NCBI GenBank assembly: GCA_000320605.2
Contig: KB445799.1
Location: 1 to 64,000, forward strand
Source: Gelatoporia subvermispora B
Lineage: Eukaryota > Basidiomycota > Agaricomycetes > Polyporales > Gelatoporiaceae
Direction: 5' to 3'
DNA length: 64,000 nt
Position 1 is the stretch's first letter, and every line of letters begins with the position of its first letter. The notes under the pieces are model-generated. The model worked only from the letters and a program-made list of their open reading frames with translations, had not been told where the DNA came from and did no database searches. Of the stretch, positions 24,801 to 35,080 are shown piece after piece. The position numbers were made by a program, and so were the translations under genes.

Positions 24801-26693
24801 CCACTTGAGGGACACGATGGCATTATCCGGTCGCTTGCGTTCTCACCAGACGGGTCACAGATCATCTCCGCACCGGATGACAAAACGATTCGGCTCTGGG
24901 ACGCGCATACAGGGACGCAAGTGATGGGACCTTTGCATGGGCACAAAGCGCAAGTCTACTGTGTTGCGTTCTCCCCAGATGGAAAGAGGATTGTCTCAGG
25001 ATCAGTTGATGACACAGTCAGGCTCTGGGATGCGCGGACAGGAGCCCCAGTCATTGAACCGCTTGCGGGACATCTAAACACGGTCACATCTGTTGCATTC
25101 TCACCCGACGGGACCCTGATCGTCTCAGGTTCAGACGACAAAACAATCCGACTTTGGGATGCCAGGACAGGGTCCCCCGTTATGCGACCAATAGAGGGCC
25201 ACAGTGATACAGTATGGTCTGTTGGGTTCTCACCAGACGGAACTACCGTCGTATCAGGCTCATCAGATCACACAATCCGGCTCTGGGATGTAAGCCCAAC
25301 AAGCAATATACATCCCCCAAGCACATGGCACAGTGACACTATACTCCTCGATGGGCCCTTGCCGCATGACTTGCAGCCTGAAGTGTCCACTGACGATACG
25401 AAGTCGCCTTCTTGCAGTGTTGTGGAGACGAGAACCACATCTCCGGACGGCCCTCGAGGACATGGTGACAGAGTACGGTGTGTTGCATTCTCAGCGGACG
25501 AAACACAGATCGTTTCTGGATCGGCAGACAAGACAATTTTGGTTTGGAACGCTCAGACGGGCTCCCCAGTATCGGATCCCCTCAAGGGGCACGACGATGA
25601 AGTCACATGCATCGCGTTATCGCTAGACGGGAACATGATTGTCTCGGGTTCATACGACAAGACTATACGCCTCTGGAATGCGATCACAGGTCAACCAATG
25701 TTGGAGCCTCTCCGCGGGCACACCGGCCGGATCCTGTCCGCTGTTTTCTCGCGAGATGGATCTCGGGTTGTCTCGTGTTCGTTAGATGGAACAATTCGAG
25801 TGTGGGATGCAACTACGGGGAAACCCGTGATAAGGCCTCTCGAAGGAGGCGGTAATATGTGGGAAGTCGCGGTCTCACCAGATGGAACCAGGATTTTCTC
25901 CGGCTCACAGGAGGGCACCGTCCAAATTTGGGATGCATTGACGGGAGATCGACTGGTGGAGCCTCTCAAGGGACACAGAGATCAGGTCTGCTGCATCGCG
26001 TTATCACCGGACGGGACTCGAATTGCCTCCGGCTCGTTGGACATGACAATCCGCATCTGGGATGCACGGACAGGTGCAGCGGTGATGGAGCCTCTCGAAG
26101 GACACACCAATGTGGTCACCTCTGTTACGTTCTCCTCGGATGGGAGCAGAGTTGCCTCGACTTCAGGTGACGGTACTGTTCGACTCTGGGATGCAACGAC
26201 CGGAGTCCCGGTGATGAAGCCTCTCGAGGGACACAGCGACTGGGTCACCTCGGTCGCATTCTCCCGCACCGGAACCCGTCTTGTCTCTGGATCCGATGAC
26301 AGTACAATCCGCGTATGGGACGTGACACCGGGAGACTCGTGGTTGGGATTGCACCGGGAACGGGGCAACACGATGTGGTGTACACTCGCAAACTCATTCA
26401 AGCCACCTGCGGCGACGCAGTCGTTGAATCCGTTCAATCTCGATAAACCGACGAACAATTCGTCATTTTTCGCTCTTGAATCTGGATGGATCAAGGGCCC
26501 ACGAGGCGAGCTCGTCATGTGGATCCCGACAGATTACTATCGAGGCACACTGCTGCCACGCAACAAACTGCTGATAGGAAAGTATAGAGCAGCACTGGAC
26601 ACAAGCTGCTTCGTCCACGGTGAGAAATGGACGACTTGCTATACTCCCCAAGCCGATCGCGATGAGGATGGCTCATATCATCTTGACTCTTAA
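21879..26693 (+). CDS. NACHT-WD40 STAND protein (NLR-like), 14 WD repeats
   Basis: Six exons join in phase: 21879-22070, 22122-22255, 22308-22446, 22507-22558, 22607-24132 and 24192-26693 (4545 nt, 1514 aa). Residues 1-200 form a helical effector-side domain typical of agaricomycete NACHT proteins (start MSLRIPGLWKRNASKTG). The NACHT domain has Walker A GMAGTGKS at about 223-230, an FFCSRG segment, Walker B VFVVDALDEC with its first D near 325, and LLTSRPE. A winged-helix/helical part follows to about 680. Residues 757-1400 hold 14 WD40 repeats of 43 residues. After repeat 7 a Ser/Thr/Pro-rich linker of about 45 residues intervenes, giving two sets of seven. The tail (GWIKGPRGELVMWIP, CFVHGEKW) is the terminal signature of this fungal class. 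Known members act as signal-transducing NTPases in non-self recognition and cell death; this protein's role is inferred. Confidence 0.93.
24417..26330 (+). repeat. 14 tandem 129-bp WD40-coding repeats
   Basis: These units, inside the last exon of the NACHT-WD40 gene, each encode GHxxxVxSVAFSPDG, then SGSxDxTIRLWDA and TGxPVxxPLE. The period is 129 bp. Repeats 1-7 lie at about 24417-25310 and 8-14 at about 25455-26330, separated by a unique linker. Neighbouring units are close in protein sequence, suggesting repeat shuffling or concerted evolution. Repeat 11 (GGGNMWEVAVSPDG) has lost the GH dipeptide. Confidence 0.9.
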
Positions 26694-27290
26694 GCCGTTG
26701 TTCGATTCGCATGCAAGCACATCAGCGAGATTGACAGTGCCGATGGTAGAGAACATGGTACGAAAATTGTATGAGCTGTTGCCAGCCTTTGTAGGATTTT
26801 GTGGTACATCGCCAGGGAATGCAATGTTGACATCTACTAGTGATATAGATCTGGGATACAGAGAGCTACGCGAAAATGCGCTCGCAGAAGCAGTGAATAT
26901 TTCGCCAAGGAGATGCCGGAATCGAGATACTTACGGCCAAAGACAAATCACGATTGGAAGAAAAAATCGTTGACAAATTGACTGTGTTTGATTATGATGG
27001 CCGCCATCCCAATATGATATTGCCACGTCTTGAGCGATGCCAATGATGTATCCGCCATCGCAGACACGACTAGATTTATAGGAGTACATGCGACCCTTTA
27101 TCCTGATCGTCCTCCCCACCTCCGATAGATCAGGAAAGGTCTGCCTACGGGAGACTATTAATGCAGTACATGTAACATACGACGTGCCATCTGCGACGAC
27201 GCGTTTTGGGCGCCCGACAAGATCTGTCGCGGCGGGTCACGTGCACTACTGCTGGTGACCACATGCCCGACGTACTGCGCAACGTCGACG
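26694..27290. other. spacer between NACHT-WD40 gene and duplication copy 2
   Basis: It contains the 3' UTR of the NACHT-WD40 gene. The plus frame that overlaps its stop codon is a shadow. No other feature is recognised. Confidence 0.5.
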
Positions 27291-27299
27291 CACTTTCTG

Positions 27300-27534
27300 A
27301 TCCGCTCACCCCGCTGACCTCGACCTATCTCATCTCCAGCAACGGCTCAGCGTCGGGCTGGTGTCTACCGCGCTGGACGTGTTTTGTACACTGTGCATCG
27401 GGCAGAAGGCAGGCGGCGTGCCCCTCGGCGCGGACAAGATAGACGCTGCGGTAGACCAGGCAAAGGAGCTCGACCGATTCGAGGAGCAGCGGCTCAAGGA
27501 AGACTGGGCATCCCGGGCAGTCGAGGTTCGATAG
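27300..27534 (+). pseudogene. RRP45 3'-end fragment
   Basis: This is a truncated copy of the last ~240 coding bases of RRP45. The clearest part encodes QKAGGVPLGAD and KELDRFEEQRLKEDWAS, then EVR-stop, as in the true gene at 18614-19630. A deletion removes the ILGIIDVAV codons in part, and the upstream portion is shifted out of frame. It lacks the start, the first three exons and most of the RNase PH domain, so it is not functional. It marks the left edge of duplication copy 2. Confidence 0.88.
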
Positions 27535-28206
27535 CGTGGCCACATAGTGCCCTCCGGTCCTAACGGAATGCCTCTTCGACCAATTGGCGAAGCGGCTTTT
27601 CTCGTATTCCTCGAGTCTCGTCGCCTTGGACATCATCAAGTTTCTAGCTACGGGATGGCTGCGGGTTCCTTCCGGTGGCGGATCCACCCCGACTCCCGAA
27701 CGATTCACACTCCCAAAGGCTGCAAGAGGGCGTTAAAGCTGAAGTTGTATGATCTTGTTAATCCCATCTGTTGCCACGTCACCTGCTGCGGCCAACTTGC
27801 GTAACTTGAAATCTTCACCTCTGCTTCCACTGGTTCTGGTGTAGTTGGTCGACTGAATAAATACACCGCATTATTGGCATTCGTGAGTAACGCGGACTTG
27901 CTTTGGAAGACCCTTTACCCCAGGGATGCATTTCAAATGTCATCTATAGGCTATTGACTGATGGTCCATACTGCTTTGAGATTCATTATCTCATACAGTG
28001 GAGATCTGTCTCTTTGCCTGGGAGGCGCATCGAACAATCTCCAGACGGGACTGACTAGCTAATCGCAAGTAATCATGAGCTGCACAAACCCGGCAGTAGA
28101 CCTGCGTCTTCCACGCGGGCTGTGCGATCCATTTATGCATGGAAGACGCCATTGGCCTCGCAACCTGACCCACTGACGGCCGGGGACTCGATAGTAGGCC
28201 GTCAAG

Positions 28207-28332
28207 GTTTCAGACCCACGTGTGCGTGTCACCGCCCGCGCAGATTTGGACGAGTTGATCAAGGCCGTCAGCGGCGACTCTATCCTCAGCGACTGGCGGG
28301 CCACAAACCAGCGCCGCACGCGCAGCTCTTGA
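28207..28332 (+). other. short reading frame shared by both duplication copies
   Basis: It reads VSDPRVRVTARADLDELIKA then VSGDSILSDWRATNQRRTRS before a stop. It is preserved in frame with copy 1 (20305-20397) through most of its length. Upstream exons were not identified, so coding status is open. Confidence 0.3.
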
Positions 28333-28609
28333 CTCGCAGTGTCGGGATATTACTTTGGTGGCCTGCGTGCATCATCGGGTTGCGGTACGTCGCTCGCGAT
28401 GCCCCGGGCTCTCGGGTGCTTTCGCCCGCTGCGTCCCCCAGTCGGGCAGACGACAGGCCAGCTTCGAAGCATTGATAGCGATGTTGATGCTGTATGCCAT
28501 CTCCCTCATATGCTGGCAGATGGCCGGTCAGGCCCCCCATGTCTTAGCCCGCTGCTTGCCTTGCGTTTGCATACCCACCACGACCCTGTAAGACCTTGAC
28601 CGCGTGAGG

Positions 28610-30513
28610 ATGGCGACGAACATCTCGGTCTCTAATGTGAGCCCGATGCTCACGTATATACCGCGGACACTCTGGTTTGAAGGCACGCCAGAAAACGACA
28701 CCGAACTGGTGCGTCATGATTAGCTAGGTCCTGGGCTCATCTGACGTAGCGATTTCCAGAGCTCATACACATACCAGAGCTATCACGCCACAAACGCTTC
28801 ACAAGGCCAGGCCAGCGTCTCGTTCTCTTGGTATGGCACAGGTACGCCGGTTATCATATCTTCACCCGAGGGTACTCATAAGCCAGACCTATTTCAGGAA
28901 TATGGTAAAGTCTCGCAAAGTCTGTATGGTTGTGTATTCACTCGTATTTGCCAGGGTTTACGGGGGGTATCGGGAACGGCTGGGTCCCTACGATGTTGTG
29001 CTGGATGGCGAGGTTACGTCGTTTCCAGGCTTCATCAGTGGTCCAGAGCAAGTGCCTGCAATCCTGTTCAGCCGGAGCGGGTTGCAGCCGCATGTACACC
29101 AAATACAGATCATCAACACCAGCCAAGATCCAACAAGACCTGTCCTTGACTTTGACCATGTGCGTCGCACAGCGTTTTAGTTGATAGTGGCTCTCAACAT
29201 TGTGCAGCTGCTAGCGGAGACGCCCGCGGACGAGGCACGGATAGTGGATGACAAGGCGCCAGGGTGCTCGTGGCTCCCCTCCGGAAATCAAACATGGGGA
29301 TCCGATACACAGTCGCAGTGAGATTCACCGATGGCGTCATCCCTGAATGAAACATCTGACCTCCGTCGCAGCTGGACAAATGACAGTGTCGCGTCTGTGG
29401 AGCTGAACTTTACGGTACGTTCCCTTTCTCGGTAATTTCGTATATCGCCGGACTGAAGACTTTTAGGGTATGTCTTCCCTTCCTGCGACCTCGTGAGTTT
29501 GGTTGACACTCGCAATCGAAGGGCACGGGATCTCTGTCTTTGGCGTGGTCGCCGCGGCGAATGGCGCCTTCAGCGTTAGTATAGACGGAAGGCTCACGCA
29601 TACGCTATACCCAAATACCGAAACCAATCCACTCGTTAACACTTCCCAATTACTGTTTAGTGGCCTCAACCTCGGCACAGGCAATCACACCATTCTTATC
29701 CAAAACAACCCCCTGCCGTCCTCTCGAGCGACCCTTAATATAGACTATTCTCAAGTTCTTAGTGATGCCCCTCCCCCTCCACCGAAACCTACATCGTGAG
29801 TACTCGGTCTCGCGGCAGCTGGGCTCTGATTACACTTGGACTGTTGCTTCGCGTCTGTCAAATGCTCACTCTCTTGCAGGAACAATCTCGTCATAATTAT
29901 TGCCTGTCTCTCCTCTATGGCCTTCGTCCTCATTCTCTTGCTCTTCTGGCATTTCTGCACCCGCCACCGGCGGCGTATCAGGCACAGACGCGAGCGTGCC
30001 CCACGCCCTTTCTTGGAATTTGCACCCTCCGCCTCTCAATCACAAGAGACCGTGCTCCTTATCACCCACCCACAGCCCGGCGCAGGCTCACCCACATCGC
30101 CTACCCGGCAGCTCTTCCCGCCTTCGCGCTCCTTCGTCTCCGCCCAACCACCCAGAAGCTCCTCCCTCTCTTACGCGACACTGTCCAGCCCGGTCTCCGC
30201 CAGCCCTGTGGAGCCAAAGCGGAAACAGCGCGCGTCCCAGGCGTTCGCCGATGCCTTCGCGCGCACGCGCCGCCGGCGCCTCCCGCCCGCAACCCCCCCG
30301 CCTTCTGCTGCACTCCCTGCACTCCCGCCAGCGGCGTCGGTCGCGCCGCGGTCGGGACGCGCGGACAAGGTCGGGTCACCCACTGGCGCGGAGGCGTCGA
30401 ATAAGGCACCGGGAGGAGCGAAAGTTGGGGTGGCCCCGGAGATGTTGATCTATTGGTCAGACTGGGCGGATGACCAGTTGCCGCCGCCGTATCGACTGCA
30501 AGATATGCATTAA
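28610..30513 (+). CDS. single-pass membrane protein with paired extracellular beta domains
   Basis: Exon 1 (28610-28708) reads MATNISVSNVSPMLTYIPRT and ends PENDTEL. Exon 2 (28760-28841) reads SSYTYQSYHATNASQGQASV. The next carries VYGGYRERLGPYDVVLDGEV. Exons 29208-29317 and 29372-29414 carry an N-glycosylation-rich segment. Exon ~29498-29792 reads FGVVAAANGAFSVSIDGR and LGTGNHTILIQNN. The final exon (29881-30513) carries the membrane helix NNLVIIIACLSSMAFVLILL, a basic stop-transfer patch, then a Ser/Pro-rich cytosolic tail. The architecture is common in agaricomycetes: two jelly-roll-like lectin-type domains, a helix and a tail. Two junctions are not clean: exon 2 to the VYGGY exon is off by one base, and an in-frame TGA replaces a TGG of copy 1 near 29488-29490. 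The start is uncertain because a signal-peptide exon could lie near 28480. It may be a recent pseudogene. Confidence 0.6.
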
Positions 30514-30849
30514 GATTGAACTGGTGTTTGGTGAGAAATTCGGACAGTGGGTGTATTGCTTAGGTTTAAAGTGGTCCTTGCGAGCAGTGCGTTATGGGTC
30601 AGCCGTCAGACATTGTTGGACATTGTTCTGTAGCATTACTGTACGCTCACTTGCTCATTGTTATGTACCTATCCAAGAAAATTCACATTCATTTGCCTAA
30701 TACCTCATCACACAAGCCTTGCTTTCCATTGGAAGTATATTGATTTCACGTTGCATGGGAGTCTTCCTTGTCCCCGCTACGAACTTGCGTCTATAATACA
30801 AATGCATACTCAAAAGTACAGTCCTCGCTTCATCCACCATGAGAACTCT

Positions 30850-32419
30850 TCAGACAAATTTCCACCCATCTCCAGGGAGCCCGCCATCCGCGAATAGGTT
30901 CATGCCCATCCCTCCTAATGCGTCGCGGAATGCCGCCAGGCCACCAGGAGTATCCCCGCAGGCAGGATTCGACGCGCGCAATGTGTATGCCTCCGGCAAC
31001 AGGTCATGCATAACCTATGAGGAGGGAGTAGGTATCAGCACTTAGGAGCATGAGCTCAGAACCGCGGCGAAGCATACCCTAATGCGTTTTTCTAGATCTG
31101 GGTGTGTGCTGAAGAACTCCCACTTTCCCCCACCCATTTTCACTTCCATCTGTCGCAGCCGGCCAAAAACACTGGCAGGATCCATGTCAGTGAAAGCTTT
31201 GCGAGTGATAGTCGGAATAGGGGACATACCGTGTAGCAGCTTCTGGGTCGTAGCATGCCCGAGAAGCCAGTCTCATGCCAATCCTATCCGCTGTCATCAA
31301 TTACCCTGGTTAGCGTGCTCCAAAGCACGTCCCGTGAGCGGCTCAGCGTACCTTCATACTCCTGCTTGCGTGAATTCGGAAGCTGCAGCAAGTATGTGGC
31401 GATGAGCGACGAAAGAAGGCCGCCAGAACCGAAGGCATCGAGCACGGTCGCAATGGCAATCAGCACCTTGATTGATGAGATCTTCTCCTCGCTGTGTCGA
31501 AGGACCTCGTGCCCGATCTCGTGCCCGAGCACAGCGGCAAGGCCTTGCTCGTCCTGCATTGCAGGCAGGATACCGGTGAACACGAGAATCGTTCCTAGTA
31601 AGCAGTCAGTGCTGCACGAGGTCACATACGGCCGCACCCACCGAACGATACGGCAGCATTGACTACCGTGTCGTCATTCACCACCAAGAGCGTCCACTCC
31701 TTCTGCCGCTCCTTCCCAGCCCCGGCCCCGGTGCCCATCCCCCGCGCCGCGTCGTCGTCGGGCATCCACACGTCGTCGGGCACACGCACGCGGTGAGGCT
31801 GTGCGTCGTCGTGAAGGCTACCGAGCTCATTCTCCTCGAGGATCCGCGATACCACACGACGGATGTGTCGCACGAGCGGATGGTGTGGGGGTAGGATCTT
31901 TCCACGGAACTCTGCTTGGAGCTGAGCGCGGTTGGCCTCGGCGAGCTACACGGAGGGTCAGAAGAGCTTGAGGAAAGTACGATCACGTAGTAGACACTTA
32001 CTGAGGCCTGTAGTCTGGGACCAACGTCCATGAACCGCCATCGCCCCGTTACAGGTGTCTTCTCCAAACTATCCTCGTCGTGCACGTCAGTCACTGCCGG
32101 CGCACATATGGACACACGAGCTAATGGACGCTACTCACTGACCGACGTAGTATACCACACCTCCCAGGAGCAGCCCCGCTATGATTCTCTCGCCCCATCC
32201 CCATCTCCGGATGTCTAAGAAGCTGGAGGAATAGGGACCCGCGCTAGGCCCAGCTTCGCCAAAGCGAACATATCGCCGTTCATGTCTCGGGGAGCTCGAT
32301 GACAACGAGCGTGTTTTCAAAGCTCTATGGGTCGCAGTCTGGCATGGCAGACTCTGTACGTGCAGACGGCGAGATGTAGACCGAGTAAGTGAGTCGGCAA
32401 AACGACTGGAACGGAACAT
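30850..32419 (-). CDS. OMA1: OMA1-type mitochondrial M48 metalloendopeptidase
   Basis: Seven minus-strand exons: 32139-32419, 32002-32068, 31642-31945, 31352-31594, 31230-31290, 31078-31171 and 30850-31014 (1215 nt, 404 aa), all in phase. The N-terminus MFRSSRFADSLTRSTSRRLH is basic and Ser/Arg-rich, as in a mitochondrial presequence, and a hydrophobic helix (IIAGLLLGGVVYYVG) follows. The zinc motif HEIGH lies at residues 242-246, with the third ligand E298 in QEYEADRIG. FFSTHPDLEKRI near the end is the usual M48/OMA1 substrate-groove motif. The family cleaves inner-membrane proteins under mitochondrial stress (for example OPA1/Mgm1-class dynamins). There is a charged and Gly-rich insertion before the catalytic domain. 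It is convergent with the membrane-protein gene ending at 30513. Confidence 0.95.
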
Positions 32420-32841
32420 GACGGTTACAAAACAGGTTACTACTGGTAAGTGCTTGAGTTCTCACACTTAGCAAGAGCGTAAAGCGGGCTTCAAGACATA
32501 TACAAACGGGCTGAAAAGCGTGTATACAGATCCCGTATGAGCAGGTTGTCGTCCGAGTCCTCACCGAACAGACACGTTCACAAGGAGTGCACAAAAACTC
32601 GGAATCCAGATATCATCAACTCTGCGGTGTCGCCTCCATTGAACTATGGGATCAACAACATGATGGGCTTGTATGCCTGAAGAAGCAGGATTTTGAGCCA
32701 GCTTCAGTCCGTCTCATGGAATGTCTCTAACATACTATGCGAGGGAATACTGGCCGAAACTGATATGCAGCGTGATACAGTGGAATGAGAGCACACATTG
32801 GCATCCATAGACTACAACTCAAGGGTCTAACCTTCAATCCG
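32420..32841. other. OMA1 upstream region
   Basis: Upstream of the minus-strand OMA1 start. No gene is recognised. Confidence 0.45.
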
Positions 32842-33090
32842 AAAAACAGGGCAGTGATGCCTTGTGATTATGATCCTCTGCAGCCGCACCACAAGGATGC
32901 AATCCCAGATGTCGCTTTCATCGGTCTGGTTGTGACATTGCTGTACGTTTGCCCCTGCCTTGACCTTCTTTCCCAATTGTGGGCTCACAGAGCAATTAGA
33001 ATATATTAGCTCAACGTCGGCCAGCTCGTTCTTCATCTTCGAATGCTTCCCCAAGATTCTTCGTCAAGACTGCTGATACTTGTCTAATAG
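32842..33090 (+). pseudogene. DUF6534 gene relic
   Basis: A plus-strand piece reads DAIPDVAFIGLVVTLL up to a GT donor, close to exon 1 of the DUF6534 gene at 4851-6663 (NATLGVAFIGLAVTIL). After an AG acceptor near 32990 the next piece reads IY-stop-LNVGQLVLHLRMLP, paralleling IYSLNLAQLVVYFRSF. It has an in-frame stop and no start codon, and I could not trace later exons. It is a decayed copy in opposite orientation, about 26 kb from its relatives. Confidence 0.65.
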
Positions 33091-35080
33091 TAAGACACGG
33101 CTCCCGTAAGACGTGTCGTTAACTGAACGAACGCAAGGATACTGGAAGATGTCCATGTAGCCTTATTTGACGCAGGCTTCCGGCAGCGCACGGTGACCAA
33201 CCATAGTGATGCCTCCCAAATCCCCGAATTTAGATGGAAGCATCAATGTTGTATGGGGCTCTCGCTGTGAACTCTCGAGTTATGTTCCGCTCTCCCAGGC
33301 TCTTCAGGGTGAAATTCTTTGCAGGTCAAGCGCATATCGACGCTGAATTTGTTTGTACAGGCTCAAGTTTACTTCATGGTGAGCTATGTGTAATTCAACG
33401 AGCGCTGTGTATGTGACGCTAGACGAAGAGCTTTAGCGTCTTTGTAGTCCGAGATTGCATATCGAATTTAGAAATGTATGGCATGCAGCCAGTATGGCGC
33501 TGCTCTGCAACAACCAAAAGCCCAATAGACGGGAAATGCATGCTCACTCCGACTGTGATGGTACGTCGAGGGCCCGAGATCCATATGGAGCTCCACCCTA
33601 TATGTTTTGTGTCAATCACATACCTTTGCTCAAGGGCTTGATATCCACGTAGGCTGCTGGTGTGCGTCAGTTCTGTCGGAACTTATACAATGCGTAAGAC
33701 TCACGCGAGCCTTGTAGCTATGCGTACTCGTGAGTCTACATGCCTACAGCAATCCTAAATTTCGCTAACCACTCACACGGTTACTGTAAGTCAGGTGTCG
33801 GTGTACCAAAGAATCATTTCCAGACATGGGCAATTTCATGAGTACGTAGCGTCTCCTCTTAGGGTCCAAGCAAAGTTCATGGAGTATGTTCAGTTCCATG
33901 TCTGACCGCCTATATTTGACTGACTCTTCCATTATGCCGGTGGCCTGTATATTCTGGTTACGGGACAGAAAATCTAGGCGACTCCATGATAGCGGTTGCG
34001 ATGACGCGTCATAATAATGGGTACTGCTACCCTTCCGTGCTGGCGCAGAGAGATAAGCCAAACAAAATGTCAATCAAGGTGAAGTGATTCATTTGTATCT
34101 GCGCATGCAGCTCATACTCAGTTTTTCGGATGTACTCTGTGAAACCAGGTGCCCTCACGATGTTCATTGATTTGTTCAATGAGCAATAGCATCGCATCCT
34201 AACTCACAGTTATCACTCCAAATTGTGCAACATTCTCAGTCATGTCTCGGTTAGTATCGTTCTGATTATCACAAGTCCAATATTGTCAATAATCAAGTCC
34301 TTGGCGATTCCCCACTCCTTTGTTTTTTTAGCTTCCTGATTTGTTTTGCGAAATGTACGTCGTGTTCCTACGCACTAGTGCCAGTGACAGTATATCTCAA
34401 CTCTCAACTCGGTAATTGAACGCTCTCTCTCGCTTTCGGTCTCCCTCGCGATAAATCGATCCACTCCTCGCGACCAGGGCCGAGATACAATGAATCGGAG
34501 TGAAAGAGAAGAGAGCTACATGAAGATGTGCTAGGAGCGAAAACTGCCACTTCTGATCTTTACCAGCCACGGGCAGTGCAGGAGAAACGACGATGACAGT
34601 GACCTTGTTAAGCCCTTGCATCTTCGTAATCTGCCTGTAAACATAATTTTACATCTGGAGCTGGTGTCAATCAACCAGCCAGTGAGCTAAGTTTAAAAGA
34701 GGTAATTGCAGCTGACGTTGCAATATCGGTAAGTCAAGGTCCAAGAGCAATCGCTAAAGGCAACACCCTCGAACATAACAGGGCTACACTTTGGCTTTTG
34801 TTGTTGGGACAATTACTTACTGGTCATGTATGAGGGTCTTCCTGGAGAGAGCGGAACTGCAAATTAAACAGTTCCAGCGAGGCAGTTCACTAGAGAACCA
34901 TATACCTATATTAGTGTCTCACGCGGGTGCCGTACGCACTGCACACATGACAAGGCGGTGTACGCTGTGCTCTAGCACACCCATCCGCGGCATCCTTGAC
35001 AGCGCCTCGTGTATATCGGGCCTCGTGCGTATAGCGAGCAAATTCCAAATGTTCACTCGACCACGATCGTCCTTTCCTTC
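33091..35080. other. gene-poor spacer, possibly containing more relic sequence
   Basis: About 2 kb with no supported gene; frames up to 102 residues look random. The rest of the DUF6534 relic may decay into this stretch. The right end should contain the promoter of the second NACHT gene, but no TATA box stands out. Confidence 0.45.

Larger units (their letters stand above)
27300..29625 (+). repeat. segmental duplication, copy 2
   Basis: Counterpart of 19390-21510 in the same orientation. It begins in the RRP45 fragment, runs through the shared non-coding block and into the membrane-protein gene, and ends inside that gene's extracellular part. It carries about 170 bp absent from copy 1 near 28390-28560. 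The NACHT-WD40 gene lies between the two copies. Confidence 0.85.

Noticed and set aside
25982..26518. 178-codon minus frame and several smaller ones across the WD40 repeats
   Set aside because: They recur with the 129-bp WD40 period and are complements of repeated coding sequence.
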